This document shows positions 1-11,323 of a DNA stretch of 55,233 nt, one piece after another. Origin of the DNA: Nemertoderma westbladi. Taxonomy: Eukaryota; Xenacoelomorpha; Nemertodermatida; Nemertodermatidae. How positions within the stretch are numbered: the stretch's first letter is position 1; each line of letters starts with the position of its first letter. The translations under genes were made by a program, and so were the position numbers. Under the pieces are notes generated by a model that saw nothing but the letters and a program-made list of their open reading frames with translations, made no database searches and was not told the DNA's origin. The stretch is taken from positions 1 through 55,233 of the forward strand of contig JAUCBJ010006519.1 in assembly GCA_032718475.1 (NCBI GenBank), in the 5' to 3' direction.

Positions 1-2
1 TA

Positions 3-761
3 GATTTAAGTAATCAAGACCCCACAGACCAAACTATTAGAGTAGAAAGACTCCCTACTATAGTAGACGAGCCCGAAATAATTAGGCCTGTCATTGAAGC
101 CACTCCTGGGATAGAGACCTTTGTACTTCCAGAACCTAACTCTAAATTCCCTTTGCACAGTACTAAACTACCTGTGCCCAGTAAACAAGCTCCGGAATCA
201 CTCCCAGTCCTGGACGCCGAGCAAGACATAAATGATTTGTCTCCCGTCGTCCCTACGCGTCACCCCGCTACTATGATGGCGGCTCCCGCTTCAGCAGTTG
301 AGTGGGTGGATGAGGGATGGCGGGGGATGAATCACCTGCTCGGGCAACTGGAAGACCATAAACAAAGGTCTTCACAGCAGGTCCGAGAATTGGAAGGGAC
401 TGTTCAGCTGTTAAAGGGAACAGTGAGAGAGAGTAGGTTAGAGTTGCAAGAAGTACAACAGAGTATCGCTTTAGAGCACGATAAATTAGTAAATATAAGA
501 CAAGTACACAAGACATAGAGACAAGACGGATTAAGACAAGTTTTGGATACACTAAACATCAGGTATGGTAATAGGACTAATATAGCTAGGTATTTGTATG
601 CGAAATTAGTAGCGCCCAGAAAGTTTCTTAGCAGCGGGATTATAGAGTTTTCCGATGAGATTCAGGAGATCTGTAGACAGCTAGATTGGTTAGGTAAGTC
701 TCAGGAATACCAGAGTTCTATGGTTGTTGGAGCCGTAGCATCTACTTTGCCAAAGGGTGGA
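3..761 (+). pseudogene. Element H gag, middle part, internally deleted
   Basis: The frame is open from position 3 and matches the later gag region of element A (10026-11214). The first part (3-518) has the proline-rich linker and a coiled-coil stretch (residues QQVRELEGTVQLLKGTV). About 450 bases present in A (about 10517-10975) are missing and replaced by a short filler that contains a TAG at 516-518. The frame is kept afterwards (543-761) with the capsid-like segment containing LNIRYGNRTNIARYLYAKL. Element A interrupts it after the codons for KGG. The function in BEL/Pao elements would be the Gag structural protein of the cytoplasmic particle; this copy cannot make a full one. Confidence 0.8.
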
Positions 762-1973
762 TGTAAAGGCTTTTGCGGAATTAGCTAGTCATTTTCCCCG
801 CAAAGTACTCTGTAGATGTTTTAACGGACATAAAAAGCCGTTTCCTTACTGTACCGGTGTTTTAGTGGACATAAAAAGCTATTTTTCTGCATGTGTACTT
901 TAGCGGACATAACTAGCGATTTTATGCCGCAATACGCCAAAATACTCTTAATCCAGTGTAGTTCAGATTACGACATCTATCAGCTGATTTGGTGTACTCG
1001 TGGAGCTTTCTTTGTTCAGGCTCACTCTGTTCACTCACTCGACCAATCAGAGCGATTTTCATTTTATTTGCACAGAGGCCTCCGGGAAATCGCGCAATGC
1101 ATTATGGTTTATGTTTACCTTTTTTCTTGATGCCAGAACATCGGCTTTGGAATTATTCTGTGTTTCAGACTTTAGCCAAACATTAGAACGGCTTTGATTA
1201 CCGAAACGTATAACTGTTATCATACCTATCAAACCTGGCACCTCAAACCTCAACAAGTCATACCAGTACATATCAAACTGTACATGCCTTTCACCGCATT
1301 ATTTTACTGCTATTTACTGTCGGTTATTAATTGTATCAGTTGATGGAATGTTGTTATATTTGGATAATATCGATAAATAATCATAAAACCCCATCTTCTT
1401 GATATACTGAAGGTAAGAGACCGGATACATATAGCAATTGCGACTTACATTATATTGGTTTTGGAGTGAATCTAATGCTATTTCATAGGCACTACATGTG
1501 TCAAATGCTGTTCTCTTTATATGTGACTAAAATTAGTGAAGGTCGGCAGATTGGTATGCAGCATTGTGCGATAGTGTACATGAGTGTGACAGATAACAAA
1601 GCATCTCCTAAAGAATGCGCCTTATACGTGAATCAATAGCCATCCCATTGTGTTTAGTATAAGTCATAACTCTGTTTACATATTTAGAGCGCCATGTCCT
1701 AAAGGAACTGTTAATATTTCCCGAAAGTGAATAATGTTTGTCAGAGATTATATATTAACGATCAATCGAATAATACAGTAGGCTTACACCGCAATAAGGT
1801 CAGAGCTTCCGAATCCAGTCTCCCGGGTAAATCCAGCGGGTGAATGGTCGCGCATAGGCTGGCTTTGGCTAATGTAGTGTATCAAATACTCGTCATAGGC
1901 TAAAGTCGATTTATAACTTAGAAGACACCTAAAATTAGCGGGTTAAACTGCTAAAAGTCTAAAAGCGCGAACA
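762..1973 (+). repeat. 5' LTR of element A
   Basis: This 1,212-bp LTR has TG...CA ends. It is nearly identical to 22111-23324, with about 15-16 substitutions and a few 1-2 base indels by eye, and is related to the diverged LTR at 49446-50544. An AT-rich TATA-like box (TTATATATTAA, 1748-1757) is conserved in all three LTRs about 220 bases before the LTR end and is a plausible core promoter; this is inference. Short open frames inside it carry no recognisable protein. Confidence 0.92.
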
Positions 1974-2489
1974 ATAACATTTATAGCTTCTTTATTGCAG
2001 TAAGCAATAAAGCTGAAGTACCGGTCAACCAGTAACCAGTAGGCCTGACTGCCTAACCCCCCGGACCAGTACTCACAGCAGTACAGGTACATCAGTATTA
2101 TTCAATTTTGATAATCATATACCGATAGGTCTTAATATTTAATCAGGGAGGGCCCGCCCTGGTTTTTTATTGGGATTTTACTTATTTCTGTCAGTTTTAT
2201 TTATTTGTAGGCTAATATTGAGCAGAAGGCGTGTAAGCCTGCTCAGATTGTACAGACAATTTGTAGGCTGGACTGTTGTCTGACTGTTGTTAGGTCTGAA
2301 GGGATTGCAGTGTGTGTAGAGTGTATGTCCGATAAAGTACTAGTTAGGAACATGGTGGGCATCTTGAGTTGTAAGGTAAATCCCCCCGAAAGAATAAGTC
2401 GTACTACTAGGTTAGAACGCATACTAACTAACCATTTCGGAGTCTGCATATACTGTAGTTTATTTAGGCTTGATAGTAGTCTGTCAGCC
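1974..2489 (+). other. Leader of element A, left part (insert-derived)
   Basis: There is no gene here. In the sister unit at 50545 only 117 bases separate the LTR from gag, whereas A has about 2.1 kb of extra sequence (1974 to about 8378, not counting G). It begins with a near-perfect hairpin at 1985-2014 (arms around TTTATTGC and GCAATAAA). From 2258 it contains the first copy of a roughly 300-bp tandem repeat. No tRNA-type primer-binding site starting TGG is visible just after the LTR, so the original priming site may have been lost or lie elsewhere. Confidence 0.55.
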
Positions 2490-2660
2490 TGTTATAATTA
2501 ATCAGCTATCTTTATACTGCTGTTCAGTACACCTGTATACTGCTCATCAGTATACCGGTATTCTCATATTTACTTATGTATTGTATGTCTCGTAAAGCCA
2601 TACTTGTGGTCTTTATATTATATTGTTTGTTACTCATCACCTCGTCATTCTTTCATTACA
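2490..2660 (+). repeat. 5' LTR of gypsy G
   Basis: The 171-bp LTR runs from TGTTATAATTAATC to CATTACA. A TATA-like TATACC at 2551 lies about 28 bases before 2579, the predicted RNA start if the self-priming model is right. That would give U3 2490-2578 and R-U5 2579-2660. Confidence 0.93.
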
Positions 2661-2661
2661 A

Positions 2662-2679
2662 TTTACGAGACATACAATA
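2662..2679 (+). promoter_or_regulatory. Self-complementary primer-binding site of gypsy G
   Basis: The 18 bases TTTACGAGACATACAATA lie two bases after the 5' LTR. They are the exact reverse complement of 2579-2596 inside that LTR. Tf1/sushi-type elements prime reverse transcription with the 5' end of their own RNA, and this arrangement is what that mechanism needs. No TGG-type tRNA primer site is present. The function is inferred; the pairing is seen directly. Confidence 0.75.
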
Positions 2680-2697
2680 ACTCAGTTTCATGGTATA

Positions 2698-3558
2698 ATG
2701 GAAAAATTTATGCGTCCAGATCGTTTCGATGTCAATCCAAATTCGGTTACTGCAAACAAGGAATGGGTTCACTGGTTTCGAACCTTTACCAACTTCATGG
2801 ATTCTGTCACAACGTTAAATCCGAAGAAGTTTGACACTCTTATTAATTACGTGTCGCCCGCTGTGTATGAGTACATTGCAGATTGTACAACATATGATAA
2901 CGCTATAACGATCCTTCGTAATCTCTATGTCAAGCCGAAAAATGAAATTTTCGCTCGTCATCAACTTGCAACGAGGAAACAGCAATCAGGCGAATCAATC
3001 AACGAGTTTCTTCAGTCTCTGCGTCAGCTCTCAAAGGATTGCAATTTTACACCCGTAGATGCAAATAAACACTGTGAAGAATCAATACGCGACTCTTTTA
3101 TCTCAGGTTTATCTTCGACTATCATCCGACAACGATTATTAGAGAATGCAACACTAGATTTGCAGTCCGCACATGATCAAGCTCGTGCATTGGAACTTGC
3201 TCATAAACATTCCGAGTTTTATGCTCAGCCATCTGCATCTGCCAATGACAATATTGCAGCTGTTCCATCTAATGAGGACAATAACTATGGTACCGGTACC
3301 GGTACCGGTAACGAATTCTCAGCAATGGCATATGGTAAAAAAAGTTGCTATTTCTGTGGAAATTCTTATCATCAAAGGCAGTTCTGTCCTGCAAGTCGAG
3401 CTAACTGCACTAAGTGTAGCAAACCAGGCCATTTCGCTAAAGTTTGTCGAAGTGGGGGCGGAATTGGACCAGGTAGCGGTAGCAGTAGGTACAACAGTAG
3501 TACCAGTTCCAGCAGGGTAAAGCAATCAGCAGCAATTAATGATTTTAGCTATATATAG
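2698..3558 (+). CDS. gag: Gypsy G Gag
   Basis: A 286-residue Gag. I chose the ATG at 2698, since upstream codons would lie inside the LTR and primer region. Residues about 20-170 resemble a retrotransposon Gag capsid domain (WVHWFRTFTNFMD, then LRQLSKDCNF). A Gly-Thr stretch comes from a 6-bp GGTACC repeat at 3289-3310. Two zinc knuckles follow: CYFCGNSYHQRQFC (residues 217-230) and the canonical CTKCSKPGHFAKVC (237-250). It would form the particle and bind the RNA. It ends at TAG 3556-3558. Protease continues in the same frame, so this stop is either a mutation or a readthrough site. Confidence 0.85.
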   Translation: MEKFMRPDRFDVNPNSVTANKEWVHWFRTFTNFMDSVTTLNPKKFDTLINYVSPAVYEYIADCTTYDNAITILRNLYVKPKNEIFARHQLATRKQQSGESINEFLQSLRQLSKDCNFTPVDANKHCEESIRDSFISGLSSTIIRQRLLENATLDLQSAHDQARALELAHKHSEFYAQPSASANDNIAAVPSNEDNNYGTGTGTGNEFSAMAYGKKSCYFCGNSYHQRQFCPASRANCTKCSKPGHFAKVCRSGGGIGPGSGSSRYNSSTSSSRVKQSAAINDFSYI

Positions 3559-6522
3559 GACAATGAGTTTTTAGCCGCTATCTACCCTAAAAACGTTTCC
3601 GCTGCTGCTAGTGAATGTCCTAAATCTCTTTCAAAGGCTATTGTTAATATCAAAATAAAAGTACAACAAGTTAATGCACTAGTTGATACGGGTAGTTCAG
3701 GAAATTATATAACAGAACCTCTTACTTCTCGGCTACAAATTTCCATTCAACCTGGAGGAGGAGAAGTCTCTATGGCTGCACCTTCTTTATCGACTCCAAT
3801 ATTGGGTCAGTGTTCTTTAACTATCAATCTTAATGGCCAACGATACGAGGAAGTTCAGTTCGATGTTCTACCATCTCTTTGCTCCGAAGTAATCCTCGGT
3901 CAATGATTTATGAAACGGCACTCTAGTGTTACTCTTAGTTTTGGTGGTGACCTTCCAACTTTAGATATATGTAGTCTCACTATAGTATCTACATCGGCAC
4001 CAACTGTATTTGCACATATTTCACCGGATTGTCAACCAATTGCTACTAAATCAAGGAGGTTTAATGATTCTGATCAACAATTTATTGAAATCGAAATTCA
4101 AAAACTACTCAAGGATGGTATCATTGAACGAAGCCAGTCACCTTGGCGAGCTCAAGTCGTCATCGCAGATGATGGAAGACATAAGAAGCGTCTTTGTGTT
4201 GATTATTCACAAACCATAAACCGATTTACTTATCTGGATGCATATCCCCTCCCTAGAATCGATGATATGGCTAATAACATTGCTCAGTATGAGGTCTTCA
4301 GCACACTCGACCTAAAGAGTGCATATCATCAAATCCCATTACTCTGTGAGGATAAGATTTATACTGCTTTCGAGGCTAATGGATGCCTTTATCAATTCAC
4401 TAGACTTCCATTTGGATTGACAAACGCCGTCGCCAGTTTTCAGAGGAAAATGGATGAATTTGTCAAGGATGAGAATCTATCGGACACATTTGTGTATCTC
4501 GATAACATAACTATTGGTGGTAGAAACCAGGAGGAACACGATACTAACCTAAATCGATTACTCGCTGCTGCTAAGAAGAATAATCTTACCTTTAACCATG
4601 ATAAAAGCATTATATCCAAATCGTCTATCAACCTTCTTGGTTACGTTATTTCCCATAACGAACTCAGGCCTGATCCCGAACGACTGAAACCTCTCCGAGA
4701 TCTTCCCATCCCAACCGATAATAAATCGCGACAACGTGCTATGGGATTGTTCTCGTATTATTCGCAATTTATTTGCAATTTCTCTGCTAAAATAGGTCCT
4801 CTTGTTAAATCAGCATTTCCTTTGGGCAAAGAAGCTAAGGATGCCTTTGAGCTACTCAAAAAGGAAATTGAAGAAGCTGTTGTCTACTCTATAGATGAAG
4901 ATATCCCATTTGTTGTTGAAACAGATGCTTCAGATTTTGCTATTGCGGCTACACTAAATCAACGGGGTCGCCCTGTCGCCTTCTTCTCAAAAACTCTCAG
5001 TGGTTCGGCTATTAAACAGGCAAGTGTAGAGAAAGAAGCCCAGGCCATTATAGATGCTGTTCGGAAATGGAAGCATTATCTTACGGGTCGACATTTTACG
5101 TTAGTGACCGATCAAAGGTCCGTGGCTTACATGTTTGATTCTAAGAACAAAGGAAAAATTAAAAACGATAAAATAATGAGGTGGCGAACTGAACTCGGCT
5201 GCTATAGCTATGACATCATATACAGACCTGGAAGTGAAAATCTCCCTGCTGATGCTCTGTCTCGATCAAGTTGCGCAGCCCTACTCCTTCAGCCACTCGG
5301 TCGCCAATCTAATGACAATGTTAATGTTGATAAATGTTGCTTCACTGATACTGGGTCCATTGAATCGCTGGCGTCGCTCCACAATGCTTTGTGCCATCCA
5401 GGAGTTACTCGTATGTTACACTTCATCAGATGTAAAAATTTACCCTATTCAACCAATGATGTCAAAAGTGTGATTAGGAATTGCCCATCATGCGCTGAGG
5501 TTAAACCCCGTTTTTGCAAACCTCCTACAAGTCACTTAATCAAAGCTACTCAGCCTTTCGAACGACTTAATATTGATTTTAAAGGACCCCTTCCATCGAA
5601 TACTAATAATGAATATATATTAACAATTGTAGACGAATTCTCCAGATTCCCATTCGCTTATCCATGCCCTAATGTTGCAACTAAGACAGTTATTAGTTGC
5701 CTTACGCAATTATTTTCGATATTTGGAATGCCTGCTTTCGTTCATTCCGATAGGGGAAGCTCATTAATATCAGAGGAGCTGAAATCATGGCTGTATAAAC
5801 ATGGTGTCGCAACTAGCAGAACTACACCATACAACCCTAGAGGAAATGGGCAAGTTGAAAGATATAACGGCATTATATGGAAAGCAATAACGTTAGCTTT
5901 GAAATCCCGGAACCTACCCAGCAAATGTTGGCAAACCGTTATTTTTGATGCATTGCATTCTATTCGGTCTTTACTGTGCACTTCCACAAACGCTACTCCA
6001 CATGAGAGATTCTTTAATTATCAGAGACGATCTAGTGCTGGTCAATCAATACCGTCGTGGTTAGCTGAACCAGGGCCAGTTTTGGTTAAGAAACATGTTC
6101 GAGCCAGCAAATACGACCCATTGGTGGAAGAAGCTGAATTAATAGAAGCGAATCCTCAGTATGCGTTCGTTAAATTTGCATCAGGACGAGAATCGACTGT
6201 TTCAATTAAAGACCTGGCCCCCCGTGGTATTACAACGCAGTCTCAGATGAGAACCACTGATGGACCACCATCGGTAATCAGGACCACCGATGACGCTATA
6301 GATCAACCGAATCTAACCGCTGGGAATGATAGTTTACAACTATCTCCACTTGGCATCGAAACTGAAAGTATTGCCGATACCGACATACATGAGGTAGAAG
6401 TAACAGCACATGGCAGAGACCCCAAAATCCAATCACCTAGGCAATCTACTACTACTAGGTATTATCGACCAACCCGCAGTCATAAACCACCAATACGATA
6501 TGGTTATGATACCAATCATTGA
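3559..6522 (+). CDS. pol: Gypsy G protease, reverse transcriptase, RNase H, integrase
   Basis: Protease occupies 3559-3903, with the catalytic ALVDTGSSGNYI (GAT at 3685). A TGA at 3904-3906 follows the ILGQ motif, and the rest is open from 3907 (first ATG 3910, 870 residues). The reverse transcriptase has FSTLDLKSAYHQI, RLPFGLTNA and the catalytic box YLDN (4495-4506), where most relatives have YxDD. RNase H shows ETDASDFAIAATL and VTDQRSVAYMF. Integrase has an HHCC finger (HNALCHP ... CPSCAEV), then D-D-E in IDFKGP, HSDRGSSL and GQVERYNG. The C-terminus has a GPV-like region followed by a low-complexity tail. It would copy RNA to DNA in particles and insert it in the nucleus. The TGA likely blocks a full polyprotein. 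Confidence 0.9.
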
Positions 6523-6635
6523 ACAACTGTAATAAAACAAAAACTGTAATACTGTATAGAGTATAACAATAACTGTAAATTGAAAAAACCATTTATGATT
6601 TTTTTGTTTAGTGATTTTTTTTTGGATGGGGAGAA
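6523..6635 (+). promoter_or_regulatory. Gypsy G 3' untranslated region and polypurine tract
   Basis: This is AT-rich sequence after the pol stop. It ends with GGATGGGGAGAA directly against the 3' LTR, the usual plus-strand primer of LTR elements. Confidence 0.75.
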
Positions 6636-6806
6636 TGTTATAATTAATCAGCTATCTTTATACTGCTGCTCAGTACACGTGTATACTGCTCATCAGTATA
6701 CCGGTATTCTCATATTTACTTATGTATTGTATGTCTCGTAAAGCCATACTTGTGGTCTTTATATTATATTGTTTGTTACTCATCACCTCGTCATTCTTTC
6801 ATTACA
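6636..6806 (+). repeat. 3' LTR of gypsy G
   Basis: It is identical to 2490-2660 except for two substitutions (near 6667 and 6677) and is followed by the target duplication CAGCC. Two differences in 171 bp indicate a recent insertion. Confidence 0.93.
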
Positions 6807-8497
6807 CAGCCTTTAGTCTGTATTTTGTTTGTGTAGTCTGTACAGGTACCGTAATATTTATTATTCAGATAATTTGTAGGCTGGATTGTTGTCTGGCTGT
6901 TATTAGGTCTGAAGAGATTGCGGTGTGTGTAGAGTGTCTGTCCGATAAAGTACTAGTTAGGAACGTGGGGGCAGCCAGTGCTGTAAGGTAAATCCCCCCC
7001 CCCCCCCCCCCGAAAGAATAAGTTGTACTACTCGGTTAGAACGCATACTAACTAACCATTTCAGAATCTGCACATACTGTAGTTTATTTAGGCTTGATAG
7101 TAGTCTGCCAGCGTTTGGTTTGTATTTTGTTTGAGTAGTCTGTACGGGTAGCGTAATATTTATTATTCAGAGTTTATGCGATTATTTGCAACATTCACGA
7201 CCCCAAGTTTATTCCTACAGTAATTGTGCTTGTTATACATACCGTTATAGTTAAATTAACCCCGGTACTACATCAGGGCTGCTTGGCGTAGGTAAAGACT
7301 GGAGATTTTATGCTCTGGTCACTCCGGCAGATACCGTGGTTCTTTTAGCTGTACAAGTATTTTTAACTGCTGGTTATTTGTTATACAAGTACTTGTACCT
7401 AATTTAGGGTTTAGTGTACAGTGCTTTCCGAAAGTAATTTAGTTTGTAGGCAGTATATTTGTGTTGTAAAGTGGTTAATAGGCACGTTGGCTCTGGTAGG
7501 CCGTGGTAATTGACCTCTAGGTAGGAACACTCTATGAAACATAACGTAGTACTTATAGCGATACGGCTATAAGTCTTCAGACGGTGGTATTTTTCCTATC
7601 TGGACAACGCAATATATTTACTACTGCTTATTATTTTCAAATACCGTAGTATCCTGTACGTTGTAATAACCAGATTTTCTAACCCTTTGTTAGGCTGGTT
7701 TGTAGACTTCTTGTAAAATTAACCCTAAAAATTTGTACGTGTAATTTTTGTGTTTATTTCGAGATTGTAATCTCACCCCGAATTGTACGTAATTTGTAGT
7801 AATAAGTAACTTAGGCAAGTATAAATTATTTGTTTAGTGTCCAACAAGTAGCACTTCACTGAGAGCGCACAGCTTCTGTGTAGTGACTCCTTCCCAGAAA
7901 CGATAACATTTGTTTCAAATATTGGCAAACCCCATTAAAAGGGTATATATATATTATAAATCAACTCAAATCGATTTATAAAATAGTAGGCCTGTCATAC
8001 AACAATTAGGTCTTAATATCAGTTGGACTACTGCTTAAATAATGGTAATAAAGTCAAGTAAAGTAACTAAGTAACCCTTAAAAATTCAGAAATTCAATTA
8101 TTCTAAAATAATTGACATACCAGTACTTACAATAGGCTTATTATATTTATTCTATAAATTTAAGCTGAAATTATATACCGGTATTCTGTAATTAATTCTA
8201 GTCTATAATTATACTTATATATACTATAAGTGTAAGCTGTATACCGGTATTCACGATAGGCTTATTATATATCTATATATTTGTGCTGAAATTATATACC
8301 GGTATTCTGTGACAAACCTAGTCAGTAATAATACTTATATATATACTATAAGTGTATACCGGTATTCTAATATTATATATTGCATTACATTCAGTAACGG
8401 TATCGGTAATTGATCACTAGGTTTACAGTTTATACTGAATTACTAGACTTGCTTTAACTGTAGTTCTAGCAGTAGGCATTCAACTGTATAAACAAAC
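6807..8497 (+). other. Leader of element A, right part
   Basis: There is no gene. It holds the rest of tandem unit 1 and all of unit 2 (to 7170), including an 18-base poly-C tract at 6994-7011. AT-rich sequence follows. At 8130-8370 a roughly 120-bp unit occurs about twice, each time containing TATACCGGTATTC (8177, 8230, 8297, 8355). The motif ACCGGTATTC also occurs in the G LTR. From about 8379 the sequence becomes alignable with the short leader of the sister unit at about 50550, so the original A leader was probably only about 120 bases. Confidence 0.6.
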
Positions 8498-11323
8498 ATG
8501 TCTGACGCAAAGCAAAACCTGTCAGACAGTCTCCTAGATACCTGTGACCCAGATAGGAGTGTGGAACGTTTGAGACCGAAGTTCAGCTCACCTCCTACTG
8601 TAAGAAAAGTCATCCCTCCAGTAGTAGTATCAGACCCTAGGCTAATCCAGCACCGCAGGTCTATCATAGGCACTTGGGCTCAAGTAAAGCGGGATCAAGA
8701 AGCAGCTGTCAGACAGCAGCAACACCCGAGCTGAGAACTTATTTCTCAGCGACCAGAAAGCTCTAGTAGTTCGGATACTGTAGAGCTGACACCCGAGCGC
8801 GGAGCAAAGATGGCAGATGCAGTTTATTCGGATCCCCTTCTCATCCTTCCTGCAGCCTTACTCACTAGGGTATTGATTGCGGTGGAGGAACACCAAATTG
8901 ATTGGGCGAGAGGTAGGCGATCGACCAAGGACAGTTATGCGGGATACGCCAAGGAGGAACTGAAGTCTATTGTCGAGTCGCAATGGAACTTCCCCGGACC
9001 CGGACTCCCGTTTGACTTATCGGAAGCTGCCTGGGAAGACATACACAGGATGGGAGTGACAAAAGACATTAGTTATCCAGCTGTGTGGAAGAGGTCGGCA
9101 GCAGGATATGTACAGGGATTCTTCAACTCTTTGGAGCGAGTAGAAGAACAACTGTTTCGACAACCCCAAGGACCTCAAGAGCAGGGAGAGCTGCTTTATC
9201 AAGTTAGAGAAAGAATTCTAAGAATCAGACTAATCCTATCGGCCTTTGAGGAAGCTTCGAAAAGAAGACAGGACACGTCGTTGCAAGTTGCCGTCAAGAC
9301 TTGGTTCCAGCGGGTGAGTCTCAGTGTTCAAGGAACAGCCCAGTGGAAATCTCAGTTGGCTGAGCGCTCAACCCATGGAGAATCAACAGACACTACCTTT
9401 TCTCAAGTAAAAAGTGAAGCGACAGCAGAGAAACCGCATGAGAGGGACGCTATTGACATCTATCTGTCAGACTATCAACGATTTCTAGGTGATCAAGAGT
9501 TAAGGAGAAGGTTAGATGGACTTCGTCCTAATAGTGAAGGAGCCAAGTTGGTGTTGGACGCAATAGATGCGGAAATGTTAGCTGCAAACCAAGCTAAATT
9601 TGATGAAAGCATCCGCATCGCTAGGGTTCAAGAAGAACAAGTAAAGAAAAAACGTATAGAAGACAGAAAGATAGCAGCAGCGGCAGCGGCAGAGATAGAA
9701 GCGGAAAGAAAAGTGGCAGAAGTGGAAAGAAAGCGAGCAATAGCAGAAGCAGAACGGAGGGCGTCTGAAGAGACTGCCCAACTAGAGTTGGAAAATCTTC
9801 AAGAGAAGCAAGACTTCATCGATAAACAGAGAACAGCTAGTCAGTGGCAGATGATAAGTAAATCTACTCCCAAAAGACAAGGATTTACATCATCCGATGA
9901 AGGCGACACCACAGATCCTGTAGGTGGAGGAAATAGATCTCGTTCCAGTAGGCGTAGAAGAACGCCCCATCATCAGAAATTGCCTGATTTGCCCCCAGCT
10001 GTTAGAAGGCAACTAACTAGCACAGACTTAGGTAGTACAGAACCCACAGACCAAATTATTAAAATAGAAAGACTCCCTACTATAGTAGATGAGCCTGAAA
10101 TAATTAGGCCTGTTCTCTAAGCCACCCTTTCGGTGATAGAGACACCTGTACTCCCAGAACCTACCTCTAAATTCCCTTTGCACAGCACAAAACTACCTGT
10201 GCCCAGCAGAACTACCCCTGAGACAGTTCCTGTCCTGGACTCCGAGCGAAATATTAATGATTTGTCGCCCGTTGTCCCCCGTCCGCCCGCTACTATGTTA
10301 GCGGCTCCCGCTTCAGTGGGCGAGTGGGTTGATGAGGGACGGCGGGAGATGAGTCTCTTGCTCGGCCAGATGAGAGAACACCGGGCGTGTTCCTCACAGC
10401 AGGTCAGGGAGTTGGAAGGGACTGTTCAGCAGTTGAAGGGCACAGTAAGAGAAGGTAGGATAGAGTTGCAAGAGTTGCAGCAGAGTATCGCATTAGAACA
10501 CGATAAATTAGTGAATATACAAAAGGGTATACCACCATCCCCTGTAACAATGTGTCAACCTGTTAGGTCTGAAGTATTTCATGCGCAAGGTGTGGAGCCT
10601 ACACGCATCTATACTGCTAGTGAAGTAGAAACTCCTATAGTCAACCCTATTAAGGGTAATTATAAACCTGTTGACAATGATATTCCATATAGACCTGATC
10701 ATAATCCGAGAAATTTATATACTGATAACTCGATATTAAATAATACGATGGCCCAAGAAAGTTTTACCCATCAAATGGCTAGAACCGAAGCCCTTCAAGC
10801 GGTAAAGGTGGGAGAGATCGTTAAATTCAACGGAGATGAGATGAAATGGTTACCTTTTAATGAATATTATAAAGATAACGTACAGAACTCTGTGCTATCT
10901 AATGGAGAGAAACTTAGATTCCTCATCGAATGCTTGGAAGGATCTCCCAAGTTAATGGCGTTAAAGTTTATTGGACATCCAGATGGATTAAGACAAGTTT
11001 GGGATACATTAAACATCAGGTATGGTAATAGGAATAACATAGCTAGGTATTTGTATGCAAAATTGGTAGCGCCCCGAAAGTTCATTAGCAGCGGGATTAT
11101 CGAGTTTTCCGATGAGATTCAGGAGATCTGTAGACAATTAGATTGGCTAGGTAAGTCTCATGAATATCAGAGTTCTATGGTTATTGGAGCCGTAGCATCT
11201 ACTTTGCCGAAGGGTGGAGTAGGTACACGCTGGGACAAGAAAGTATTATATATGATGGAGCAACAACGACGAGACCCTACCATGGCTGATCTCATGTCAT
11301 TCTTGGATGGCGAGGTAAAATAA
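8498..11323 (+). pseudogene. gag: Element A Gag (large, coiled-coil)
   Basis: This is the N-terminal part of the gag-pol frame, about 940 codons. The start MSDAKQNLSD is shared with MSDTNQTLSD at 50662. Residues about 250-330 form a charged coiled coil rich in E, K, R and A (9600-9800). A basic SRSSRRRRTPHH patch and a proline-rich linker follow. A second coiled coil lies near 10390-10500. The capsid-like part (10780-11300) contains GEIVKFNGDEMKWLPFNEYY and SPKLMALKFIG, typical of BEL/Pao Gag. Three in-frame stops break it: TGA 8732 (CGA in the sister copy), TAA 10118 and TAA 11321 (TTA in H). It would build the particle; this copy cannot without readthrough. Confidence 0.85.

Larger units (their letters stand above)
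2490..6806 (+). mobile_element. Ty3/gypsy LTR retrotransposon G
   Basis: This is a compact 4,317-bp element with two 171-bp LTRs (2490-2660, 6636-6806) that differ at two positions, and a perfect CAGCC target duplication (2485-2489, 6807-6811). The order gag-PR-RT-RNase H-integrase defines Ty3/gypsy. Gag, protease and pol lie in one reading frame, interrupted only by TAG (3556) and TGA (3904). The primer-binding region is complementary to its own LTR, not to a tRNA (see 2662-2679). A purine-rich tract precedes the 3' LTR. It is young and nearly intact. Confidence 0.95.
2258..7170 (+). repeat. Two-copy tandem repeat of about 300 bp split by gypsy G
   Basis: Unit 1 is 2258-2489 plus 6812-6870. 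Unit 2 is 6871-7170. Both run from AATTTGTAGGCTGG to ATTTATTATTCAG. The copies differ by point changes and by a poly-C tract of 6 in unit 1 and 18 in unit 2. G inserted near the end of the first unit's conserved core. The repeat lies in the untranslated leader of A and has no coding content that can be recognised. Confidence 0.8.

Noticed and set aside
891-1271. Several 65-80 codon frames in the A LTRs
   Set aside because: Overlapping frames on both strands with no recognisable protein; they change between the two LTRs by indels.
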